Assembly: GCA_036346375.1 (NCBI GenBank)
Contig: CM070511.1
Coordinates: 1,736,001-1,800,000, forward strand
DNA: 64,000 nucleotides
Direction of reading: 5' to 3'
From: Guadua angustifolia
Lineage: Eukaryota; Streptophyta; Magnoliopsida; Poales; Poaceae
Below the pieces are notes generated by a model. That model searched no databases. It worked only from the letters and a program-made list of their open reading frames with translations, and was not told where the DNA came from. Positions 20,815 to 31,799 of the stretch are shown here, piece by piece (positions within the stretch are counted from its first letter, which is position 1; every line of letters starts with the position of its first letter). A program made the position numbers and the translations under genes.

Positions 20815-22130
20815 CTACGGGTCTTCGGAGATTGGAGACACGTAATGTGAGACATGAGTATGGAGGAGTGGATCGTTGTTGTCTTCATCATAAAACTCGC
20901 CTTTTTTGTTGATTACTTCCTTCATGATAAAGTAGGCGAGCTAGCCCTGAATGGCTTGGATTTCAGAACGAAGCAGTCCTACCGTAGACAACTTGAGGCG
21001 CTGTAAGTATGAAAAACAAAATTAAGAGAGTATATAGAAATTGAGTGGTGCGAATCAATGTGTCATGTCAGCATGACTAACCTCCATGTCATTGTCTTTT
21101 ATTGTGCAACCTAAGATTTGGCGCATGTACTGGCACACGAAGTACCCACATAAATTTGTTCCTTGCGATAGCTTGTGACACTGCAAAAATCGAATGAACT
21201 AAGATGTCGTCGAAGGAGCTATTTACTATGAAATACGATATAAGAATATTCCTTGCGTGCGTCTTAGGAAAGTTAGTACGGATTGTAAGGGATTTACGGT
21301 ATGGGCGGTGTCTCGTGCTCTTGACAATATCTTTTGAGCGCCTCATTCATTAAATGTGTCATCACTTCAAAGTCTTCTTTAGGTTTATCCGAAGGATCCA
21401 TGATCGACATCTTGCTCTTCTCTGGATGAATTATTACGAGAATCGATGGAAGCTACATACACATGCATGATGCCATAGTCATTAGTCCTTACATCGGAGT
21501 AAATAACTAAATCAGCGAGTAATTTAACTAGCTAGTGAGGAACTTACTTAAAATGGTATGGTACAAGTATAAACTCCTTGTCTTGTAGTTTAATCAAAGC
21601 TTTATATCGTACTCCTCAACCTCCTTTGGTACTCTCATGATTTCGGTTTGGCAAACCGTTCTCGTCGAGAATCCCATGGCCCTTGGTTCTTCGTGCTTGA
21701 TCATCTTGTATCTATATAACGAAAATAGTTAGACATGACATTTATCGATTATTATGTGAATGTAGACCAAGATTGATATATTAGACACTTACGATGTCCA
21801 ACATCTCAAAAACATATGTCGAGGGCGTCGTGATAGAACAAGTTGTGCAAGTTATCAAATTCTATTAAGTAGCCATCGCGCATGGTGAAAATGTTCCTCA
21901 TGGAAAATTGCAGTGATCACCTTCGGGAGTACGACTTGGTTGGATCGATCCATGTACCATGCATGTAATCACTGCATCATGGGTGTTAGACTTTTTAACT
22001 TCGAATCGGTGACTAAGGGCTTCCCTACCTCGAATTTCAATCTTTGTTGATTATCTTGGTCATCGACTTAGCCTTGCCCTTACTTTTTCTCGCACGACAT
22101 CATACTCGGTCTGGATTACTTTGATCAGCT
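20815..22130 (-). pseudogene. C48 (Ulp1-like) cysteine protease domain of the CACTA element
   Basis: On the - strand the catalytic region reads KLSQGTNLCGYFVCQYMRQ (about 21178-21122). It holds the Gln and Cys spacing (Q-x5-C) of Ulp1/C48 peptidases. Upstream, VIIHPEKSKMSIMDPSDKP (about 21445-21390) is the region of the active-site Asp; the His position (usually HW) is unclear. Downstream is the conserved MKEVINKKGEFYDED tail near 20900. C48 domains are commonly found in plant CACTA and Mutator elements. Several stops and frame changes interrupt it. It follows the second CACTA protein on the same strand and was probably part of the same transcript. Confidence 0.75.
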
Positions 22131-22236
22131 ATCTGGCTTGTCTAATGTGCCATTTTTGGGATCGGGGTTCTAGGTTTGTCTTTTGAAGTACCGTGTGTTA
22201 TAGGTTTACGCTTTGGAGTACTAACAGTGGCCATCT

Positions 22237-23780
22237 TTATGGGGTCCTTAATGGATTTTTTTCTACCTCATCTTGCTTCTTCACCGTTTCACTTTCATGT
22301 GTTGGTGACGGATGCATGGATTGTACTGCAGGAGAGACAGGCACTGCATGGTCCAAGATGATGTCACGCTTGCGCCACTGGATGAATGAGTGGACGACAC
22401 TTCCTAGAGTTGTTATCTCGTCATTGATGGTTTTTTCTAGCCCGATCTCGACCAAAGCTGTTCCAAGTACCGTGTCCACTGGACCTTTGCATAACACAGC
22501 ACTATCGGGGTATTGTGCGGGACACCCCTTCTTGGCACGAATAAACTACGATGGCGACTGTAGAAATATGTTCATCAGGCACGTTGAGTGACGAGTGTGG
22601 GGTCCTATATGTCGTCCACGGGATAATGGTTGTTGTCATACGCCAATGGCGTGGACCGCATAGCTAACTGCGACGACTGTTGAAATTTGGAGAAGCGTTG
22701 TGGGCTGCGCTGGCTCAAGGCTTGTTGTACTTGTCGTTCAACTTTTTCTTTAATGGTGCCTTGTAATTCTCGCGAAGCCTTTCCTTCATCCTTTCCATTT
22801 CTTGCTCAACTCGCTCTTCTTTAGCTCTCTTCTGACTCCTATAAGAGTCTCGTGTGCTTAGGGAATCCCATCTTCCATGGAACCTTGACCCCGACGCCTC
22901 GTGTCGGCCAAGGTGCTCTTTGTTTCTAGGGCATTTGTTAGCTCGTCTTTCTCCCTCGTGCAGGTGGAAAGATCCTTGATTGGATCGGGCGTAAAACTCA
23001 TGAACTCTTTGCATCATTGCTTCGTCTTCGCTACTCTTGAAAGATAAACTCCCAGTAGACAAGATATCTGCCCTCACTAGCACGTAGTGCTTCACTCGGT
23101 CTGGTAATCCGATCAAGGGACTTGTGCCAGTCAATTGGACCGCTTCTAATTCCTGCCTCTCCCATCGAGCAATTTTACCCACGTACCCACTCGTGCCAAG
23201 TCTGTGGGGGTGAGTATTCCTTCTTGCGATGCTAATGTGGTCTTCATTGGATTTCCTTCTTTGCTTGATTAGCCGTGCCACAAACTCATCCCAATATGGC
23301 TCTAATCTTGGGTACTCTCCGATGGTGACGGTTTTGCTTCACATAATTTCGTTCACCTCGCTTTGAAATTTCTCCACGCGCATCCATGGTCATCAATGCA
23401 TCGCGGCGCACAAGTTCTTCGGTTCCTTGAGGAATTGAAGGTTTCTTTGAGCTTTGTCTCTGATCCTCTTTGGTGGCTCGAGGCACTTTATGCCAATCCA
23501 AATAGGTGATTGGCACTTTATCCTTACGATGTACGCATGTTGACCTGTATTTTCTTTGCTAATTTTCTTGGTGCAACAGGGGCCCCAGATATCGAGACCT
23601 CCGAGATGGTATCTGAAGGCCTTGAGCTTCTTAGTTTTCCTCGTCCTCGGCATCTTGCAACAGAGCATCATCTGCAAAATGGTGGCCTCGGCACCTTCGG
23701 TGGTTGGGTGGAGGGTAAGGTACCTGGGGCTCTCCTCCATTATAAGCTCGGTTTGGGCTCCATTAGAACTACTGATTAAT
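22237..23780 (-). pseudogene. Second CACTA protein (plant transposase, TNPA/Transposase_24 type)
   Basis: The longest frame (23281-22715) reads GTSGYVGKIARWERQELEA, GLPDRVKHYVLVRADILS, LSFKSSEDEAMMQRVHEF, QGSFHLHEGERRANKCPRN and a charged helical tail. This is the typical accessory protein of grass CACTA elements, which binds subterminal repeats or assists TNP2. Upstream frames add the start (MEESPRYLTLHPTTEGAEA, near 23740) and VPITYLDWHKVP. Downstream, HSFIQWRKRDIILD (about 22395) is the conserved link towards the C48 domain. At least four frames are needed, so it is inactive. Confidence 0.78.
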
Positions 23781-24129
23781 TCAAAACATAATTTTAAATC
23801 AATTATACACTCAATAATATTACTTAATAGAAAGGAGATATTTGAGAGGGAAAGAGAACATATGGATATGGAATAGTTGAGATATTGTCTAATTGCACTG
23901 GCGACGTACAACATATATAACACGATACTGTGGACTTTTATATATACACCGGATTTTTATATATATCACCTAATGTTGAAAAGCATGCAAGTATAAGAGC
24001 AAGATTTTAATCATTATTAAGTAATAAGTACATATATGAGAATACATAATCCATAAACAACCAATATGACATAAACAAGATGAAACTAAACAAGTTTAAG
24101 TCGTCCATCATATGAATTATGCCTTTTAC

Positions 24130-24522
24130 CTCGAAGAGAGAATTATTTATTGTGCTCTCAGACTTAGAGTATGGATGAAGATAAGAATCTTCACCTCAAT
24201 CACAAATGGGCTAACAATTTATTCAATGGATTAGGCCTTGAACTCTTACCACCTTAAAATACACAATAAAGAATTCTACTGTCAAGGAATATACACAGTC
24301 CAATTTATAACAAGAGTTTAAAGCTTGCTAACCAAACAGGGCAGTATTTTCAGATCAGCAAGTGAATGCAAATTCTACCAGTCAACTACTGCTATTAGCC
24401 TACAATCAATCACCACTATCAGAGATTCAGAATTTTAGATTCAAGTATACCAGTTGCATCAATTTAGCTCTCTGTACAGATTACACATAAATTGATCAAA
24501 CAATATTGCGCAAGTATCAAAA
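24130..24522. repeat. CACTA internal repeat X', left part
   Basis: Related to 7400-7750 in the same orientation, starting with GTGCTCTCAG (24152) and the shared phrase CAATCACAAAT. It is cut at 24523 by the LTR and continues at 29358. There is no coding content. Confidence 0.55.
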
Positions 24523-27500
24523 TGTAACATCCTGAAAATTTTAAAACAGTGAAATGCTATAATGTGAATTTGTGTTTTGAGTATTTTTGAGTTTTATGGA
24601 ATTTATGATTTTACGAATTGATTTCTTGGATCTTGTAATTGCAAAGACAATAAAAGGAAACAGGAGAAATTAAAAGAACAAAAGAAGAGTTGGGAATAAT
24701 TTATTTTCTGAATCCAAATCTGTGGAGAAACCAAATTATGCAATCGATAGAAATATGTGAATATCAATCGAATATTAAAAATGAAAGCGGGTAATTGGTT
24801 TGGCTAGAAAGCGATTGCACCTTCGGATTCATGGAAAATATCCAGAGCTTATCTCCAGCTGAAAAATTTACCAAGTTACCTTTGATACAGTATTTACCAC
24901 TGGTAAAAATCTCAGAAAGTTATCAGATGGGATAAGTCTCCAAATAATTTGAAAACAGAAAGCAACAAAAGTTGAAAAATAGAATGTCAGAATTTTTATA
25001 ATTTACTGGAGCAATATCTTGAGCTGAAAATTTTACATAAGAATCCTTGTCCCAAATTAATTTTAAAAACAAAGTTTCAAAAATCTTACAAAAGATTTGA
25101 ATCATCTAGCAATTCAAATACAGAAATGGAAACTTCGATTAATCTTTGTACAATGTCGAATTTTAATAATTTTTATACTAAGTATTTTAACCCCAGCTTT
25201 CATCTAGAGCTCATCGTGCGCCAGAGAGAGTATACAAAAGTATGAAAAGTCTCTGTCGAAGATTAGTGGCGAAATTAATGCGAGTTCATTGCACTTGCAG
25301 AGTCCATCCTTAAGGCGATTTCTTGCAATCAACGCCGTATGGAGCCAACGATCTTGTCCTGTTCCGTTGGCGCGATGGTGGAATCCTCACCATGACAATG
25401 GTCCACGAACCCATCTGCTGAACCGTTTCCGTCAACCTCAGATTCGGTCCCTTTGGAGAGAAGTCTCCGGCTTCGAAGCGCAACCAAGCTCGATCAACGC
25501 CACGAAGCCCACTCATTATTTGTAATCCTTGGCTATAATCGCGCCTCGGTGACCGCAATGGACCTCTTCCTCATTCCCCTTACCTTTCTTTCCCTTTCCC
25601 AGCCTGAGTCGCATGAAAGCTTCCTCCCAATTCCGCCATGAACAGGGAGCTCCCAAGCTCAAAGCCACTCGCGATTCTTCTGATTCACCCAACCATTTCC
25701 AAATCCCTTTGGGCTAGAGCATCATCAGACCTCCAGCATCAAAACCCCTCACTTATTTCGTGAGCTCTCCATGCAAAATTGTCTTCTTTGCAGTCGCCCT
25801 TTTCCTCCATGAGCGCCGCCGGTGGGAGCTCAGCTCGGATACTCTCTCAACCGAAGGAACTCGAAAATGGATTCCTCTCAACGCCCTGATGCTCACAATG
25901 CTACTGATTCAAACCCTAATGCTCCTGTTTGTCTCCCCCGTATGGTCACCGCCATGGCCGCCGCCGCCCCTCCTCGTGGGCGCACCTCTCTGGAAGCTCT
26001 CCGGCCGAATCGGTTCCACTTCCAGACTCACCTCGCCGAGTTCTTCCTCCTGGTGTGGTCGCCTTCGCCGGATCTTCGCCGGAGTGCCGTCGCTGCCAAG
26101 CCATAGCCGCTGCTCTGCTCTCTGTCTATGGCGCGCGGGGCCCTTCTGTCTGTCCCTCAGCCAAGCTCCAGTGCATTGGTAAAAGGCGCCTTCCTCTCAA
26201 CAAAGCGTATTTTCCTTTTTCTAGCAATTTCCAGCTGATTGATAATCGAGACTTGAATATCTTCTGTAATTTTAATTCAATTCCAGTGGAACAAATTCCT
26301 ATATTCATCTAAAATCAAGAAGAATCCAAATATGCAAAAGTATTTAATTCTGAACTCTGAAATTATTATTGAATTAAACTTTGGTTAGTATCCCATTATG
26401 GTCTTTAATGCAAATCTATGCATAGTAAATTATAACATGATAAAATAAATTCTTATATGTGAATCGACCTGAGATATTCAAATATGCGAAATATTCAAAT
26501 TGTGAACCATGTTTAAATTATTTGCTTCATAATCATTAATTAACCTTGTTATGGCCATTAACAAAATAATAGTATAATGGCTTACAAAATGATAATGTAA
26601 TTTGTATTAAGTTCCTAAAAACAGTGAGGCCATATATATGTAAAAATATTTGGAATAAAGTTTAATTTGAATTCTTTTATCACAAAGAAATGTCAAATGT
26701 AACAATAATCAAATAGAAAACCTATTGCAGTTTAAGTCAAAACAATGAAAAATTCAACTTTAAAATGTTTCTAGGATTGTACCCTGCTTATGTCTGAAAA
26801 ATGAATTAAAGATCACGAATATTGTAGTTGCAATCTCAATATAAAGTTGGCCGATTTAGCGTTATTCATTGTGGTCATTTAGGCTACTTCAGCAGTATAT
26901 AAAATAACTCATCCAAATACTAAAATCTATGAAACCTATTTAGTAATGCTCTACAAAGTTTGTTCTACTAGATTCTAGAAAAATATTTCATTCTTAGAAT
27001 GCTTTTCATCTAAATCTAGCTAGTCCAAAGCCTTTAATCGTTAATCGTGCGATTCACTTTTTGGCTGATTCCGTGTATTATAAACAAAAGTTGCCACTTA
27101 AGCTTTTTCGTTGATGAAAATAATAACCTGTCCAAATCCTAAAACTTGTGTAACTAATATAGTAATGTTCTTTAAAGTGTAGTCTACCTGTTATGGAAAA
27201 ATAATCTCAATTTGCTAAGGGTTGCATATTAATCTTGTAGGTTAAATAACCTAAATAATCATATTCATGAATTAGGTAGAAAGAACAATTGGACTTTAAT
27301 TACGAAATTTGTTTGTATGAGAACCTTCTCAAATACCCCAAAAATGATCTTTAGGATTTAATCGGCGATAATCAAGAAAATATCCTTAATTTATCTTGCT
27401 TTGACTCACGAATACTAATAGAGCAAAACACATAAGTAATAAGAATTGGCGAAACTCATATCATGAATAGTAAATCAATGAAACTTTGCAACTAATGATT

Positions 27501-29357
27501 AATTCTATTAATCTAACCAATTTTGCATCTTGTATTTGAAGTTATAATTATAAAATTCATAAAACAGGATAGTTGATCCATAAAGGAAATCATGCTTTAT
27601 TCTTTACGCAAGATGTTAGCTTTGTCGCGCTTAATCAACTAAAACCGCAATATGAAATAATTTAATCCAACTCTTGGTTGTTCTGTTTTACTGCAATGAT
27701 TCTTTATTTGGATTTTATGTCTATCTTCTTTTGCCCCTTATTAAAGTTTGGTATTTGCTTTATTTTTCCGTTGAGCGGCGTGTAGAACCGGCGTTCTTTG
27801 TTTTCGTCGTCATCTTCGTCAATCGCAACCTTGTCTCCACCGTAAGCAAAGATTAAGCAAGGCAAGCATCCTTTGACCATATTGATCCCAGTATTTTATA
27901 TTCCTTTTGTTCATCAAATTATTTCATGCATGCGTTTATTTTATATAAATCTGCTATTTTGTGGTATTGGTAGATATACCTGTTGTCACGTGAATCTCCT
28001 TGATGATTATGAAAATGTGAACCTTGATAACCATAGATCGAGGATAGGCATTACTTAATGTCATCATGGGAATATCGTTCATATTATTCATGTAGCCATG
28101 CTTTAGAATCGGCGATGTACATGATCAAATCAATATTTGTTTCACGAAAACCTTGAAAATGGCTTTGTTGGTGTGGGTACTTTGATTTAAAACCCAAAAT
28201 AAAACTATGTTTTGATGCGGCGATTATTGGCAATAGCCGGATGTCGAAAAGGAATTGCCGTAGTGTAGGGTGAAGTGTCGCCGTGTCAATTTAAGGACCG
28301 AGCAATGGGGCGCTATTGATCCAAGATTTCCGTGCAACCACAAGGGTGAGAATGGGGTAGCCTTAGCCTATTAATTTATTTACACTTGGCTTTGTTCATT
28401 GGTAGGCGGGAGCTAGCACAGGCATTCCGGTCAGGTCTGCTTGGAAGGGTTTCCACCCATGCAACGGTGCACGCCCTGCCATGTTTAGAAACGTTGTGTT
28501 GGGTGTGAATGTGGATCCACGACTTGTGTGTGTGTTTCTAGTTCTATGGCAGGGGTTAACGTCCCGGGCTGGATCAAAGCCATGTCTAGGTAATGTAACG
28601 GCTATGTATGATCGAAAGATCATGACTTGTGGGTAAAGTTGTACACCTCTGCAGAGTTTAAATCTAATCGATTAGCGGCTTGCATGATCATGGGCACTTG
28701 GTGAAGTCATTCCAATGTTAGATGTTTTATTATTTTCAAAAGGGTTGGTTCCATTTGTTTTTGCAACTGTGCTTATGTCGAAGGGCTGACATTGATGGAT
28801 TTCAGGATTTGTTGGTTCGTCGCTCACGTCATGGAGGACTGTGAGTGTTATTATGCTTTACTTATTTGTTATCAATCAAATGCTCTTAAAAATTTCCATT
28901 TGCAAATAACTTGGATTTACAAATTCAAATTAAACTTTATGCAAATTAAGCGTAGTAGCCTTTCCTTTGAAATAGCTGCATATATTATAGGTTTTGCCAA
29001 AGTCTTGCGAATCTGAAAGTACTCACCCTTATAATTATTATTTTAGGTGGATGAGTTAGCGAGGCTTGAGTCTCCTTTCATCACGAGTTGCGGATCTTCT
29101 TGACGTGTTTTATCGGAGTTTATACCTTGTCGGTTACTGCTTGGTCGGTTGGGCAAACTACAAGATGTTGCTTCTTTCTTTGCTATATTCTCTCGAGTTG
29201 TAATATTTATGTAATTATTAGTTTCCGTTTAATTAATATGTTGTATGGTTGTGATTCCAATTGTTGAAATGTGCGTGCTAGCTCTTGATCCGAGGACTAA
29301 TCTTGCAAGCACATTAGATTTCGTTTGGCATTAGATGCGAAAATGGGGGTCGTTACA
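24523..29357 (+). mobile_element. Solo LTR of a large chromovirus-type gypsy element (4.8 kb)
   Basis: It starts TGTAACATCCTGAAAATTTT and ends GGGGGTCGTTACA, the terminal pattern of Tekay/Del-type LTRs. Host repeat X' resumes immediately on both sides. CAAAA lies at 24518-24522 and again at 29356-29360, overlapping the terminal CA, so the target duplication is compatible but ambiguous. GC-rich blocks at 25800-26180 resemble the transcribed part of such LTRs, and motifs near 28600 (GTGGGTAAAGTTGTACA) recur inverted at 39460 and 57105 in the other two LTRs of this family. It contains no gag or pol, so it is a solo LTR. The open frames at 25760-26312 are not genes. Confidence 0.8.
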
Positions 29358-30439
29358 AAACAAACATAGAATAATCGGGTAGTGTTAATCGAGCAGATGC
29401 ACATTAATCAAGACCGAACAAGAATCAGATTAATTGGTGGTGATTCAAAGCAAGAGCTAGCAAAATATCAATTCTCGACATAGAAGCGAAATAAGCAATA
29501 ATAGATTATCGGTCATGTATAATTTGGACAGATTAAACAAGCAATTATTTCTAGCATTAGGACTATAGTTCAAGGCCTAAACCATAGGGATAAATGTTAC
29601 GATCATTCCTATACCCAAGTTCATCATAGAGCACACCAATCTCAGACCTAAAGGCAACAAGGCAACAATCTGAAATACTTACGAGAAGAGCGGCACTCAA
29701 AGCTCAATGGAAGCATAATTGACATAAGCTGATTAACATTCTATTGATTATTCCAATTATGACATGAAAAACATTACATAACTCAATGAAAGCATCATGA
29801 TAAAAGTAAATAATGACAGTTAAAACGTTACATCGCCCGATAGCAAACAATAATAGTAGATACACGATTAACTTTGATCACTAATACACATACAAGTATT
29901 TTACAGGAATAAGATAGAAGATGTACTAACTGAGGACTATATTAGATCCATAAAGTGCTTGTCCATGGCTCATTTTGAGTCACAAATGGAGGTTTGGAAA
30001 TTATATCCTCAAACTCCCCAATACTCCAAGAATGAACTTATAAGCACCTAAGCACAGAATGATTGTTTTATTCACTATTATAAACACCTAAGCACATAAT
30101 GAACTTAGGTCTAACTGATGTGATAACCCAACATCAAGAAATGGACTTACTGACAGTAAAGTGACCACAGTGACAGAATTTTAACTGGAGAAATTTAGTC
30201 CTGCAAACAGTTAAATATCTAATCGAACCTGCTAATGTTCAGATCAGCAACAAGGTATTTCTAGCATGCAGACTATTGATCAACAAGTCATCAACTTGGC
30301 TAGTTAAACTTAAAAGGTCCAAATCAATTTGCTAGCAACTTCACCGAATGAACAAGCATACTAATTCAGATCAGTAACAGGATTACTAATATAACCAGGT
30401 TACAGAACACTACCAAATTAAGCAACTAACCAAGTCAGT
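29358..30439. repeat. CACTA internal repeat X', right part, and AT-rich intron-like sequence
   Basis: The part to 29720 matches 7830-8110 of copy X (shared GCACACCAATCTCA, GCACTCAAAGCT). From there to 30439 the sequence is AT-rich with similar vocabulary and no coding region. Read on the - strand it would be a long first intron between the GC-rich exon at 30.6-30.9 kb and the second CACTA protein at 23.8 kb. Confidence 0.45.
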
Positions 30440-30896
30440 GAATTGAAGAACACTAACTAGAACTGTTGGTCAAATTATGTGCAAACCAGAAAAATAAATC
30501 AATTCTTTCTAACAAGTGTTCAGACAAGGGCAAGGCGTGGTGTGGCCACATTAGAACTACGAACTAATCAGAGCATCAAACCACACATATTTCCAGGAAT
30601 GAAGCCCCACAAATCAACAAGACACAGAAGCTCGGGGAAGAGGTACCTGTGTTGGAGTGGCGGCGGCGTTGGACCAGAGGCTGTGGAGTGGCGGCGCGGG
30701 CACGGCTTTGGAGTGGCGGCGGCTTCGAGTGGCGGCGGCACGGCTTGGAGACGGGGACCACGGACTACATTGCCACGGCTTGGAGTGGTGGCTGCTAGGT
30801 GGCTTAACCGTCTGGCTACAAGGACATGCAGTGTCTTGAGGCGAGGCGAACGAAATTTCGAAAGTGCAGAAGGTGGGCTTAGGTTTAGCATATATA
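30440..30896 (-). promoter_or_regulatory. Promoter and GC-rich first exon of a CACTA transcript
   Basis: On the - strand a TATA box CTATATATGC (30896-30887) lies just inside a palindromic repeat cluster. Downstream is a GC-rich segment (30860-30640) with an uninterrupted but low-complexity frame rich in Pro, Arg and Ala. Subterminal repeats, TATA box, GC-rich leader and long intron is the usual 5' arrangement in CACTA genes. I infer the start of the transcript for the second protein. The frame itself may be untranslated leader. Confidence 0.4.
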
Positions 30897-31063
30897 GAGG
30901 GAGTATCTGTGGAGGTTAATAATAATAACCGTCACAGATAATAGTTATCTGTGGTGGTTAATAATAATAACCGTCACAGATAATAACCGTTATCTGTGAC
31001 GGTTATTATTATTAACCGCCACAGATACAGTCTACCCCGCCATAGATACAAATGATTGGTGGT
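30897..31063. repeat. Palindromic subterminal-type repeat cluster
   Basis: Copies of AACCGTCACAGATAA and TTATCTGTG(A/G)(C/T)GGTTA alternate in both orientations and can form near-perfect stems separated by TAATAATAATA. They match the motif of the right CACTA terminus at 35.9-36.3 kb better than that of the left terminus. At its right edge GGTGGTG (31057-31063) could be a mutated TIR. Confidence 0.72.
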
Positions 31064-31799
31064 GTTCAAACAATGTATATAGAGCTCTTAGTTTTTGTAT
31101 ACCAGAGAAGTTGTCAGATAAGCTACAATTATTAAACTAGTACGCAGAGGGCCAGTTATTGATCTAGTATGCAGAGGGCCAATTATTAAACCACTGAAAC
31201 CAAGTGCATTTAGAAGTTGTACCAAAAACTTGTTGATAATGGATTTTCTTTGATCCTGGATCAAGTGTATAGGTATCAACTTTTTCCGAGAGAGAATCAC
31301 AGTGATCGATGAAATTTGCTCCACACATGCTTTGTGACCACTTAAGCCTTTTCGCGGTTTATAAAACATCTCATCTAAGTCTCGAATTCTATGTAGATCA
31401 AACTAGAAATAATATTTAAGATGTAATCGCATTGTAGCATATTATCAGAATCCAATTCAACACATTGTAGCATGAATCGAAAGGACTCATATTTTCTAAA
31501 CCTTTTCGTAAGAGTTCATGTATTAAATTCTAAAATTCAATTTTCTACTTTATTTTAATTTCTGAGGATGTTAGAGATGTCTTTGGAACTCATATTTCTG
31601 AAGCATCAATAAATATAATCATGATATTCTAAGTTTTCTCATCAAAATCATGCATATTTATTTCCTATTAATTCCACATAAATGTACATTTCTTACATCA
31701 TATTTCCATTACTTCATATAAATGGCGACATGTTGCCATTACTCCTAGCTAATTATTTTCTTTCACAATTTGGCCTTCGTTGTGATCATCGCGATGATA
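31064..31799. other. AT-rich spacer inside the CACTA
   Basis: No gene is seen. A 24-bp phrase CTAGTA(C/T)GCAGAGGGCCA is repeated directly at 31136 and 31163. The rest is AT-rich. Confidence 0.4.

Noticed and set aside
25760..26312. Several overlapping GC-rich open frames, 90-140 codons
   Set aside because: They lie in the transcribed GC-rich part of the solo LTR at 24523-29357. The frames overlap on the same strand, none has recognisable motifs, and similar frames occur in the other LTRs of the family.
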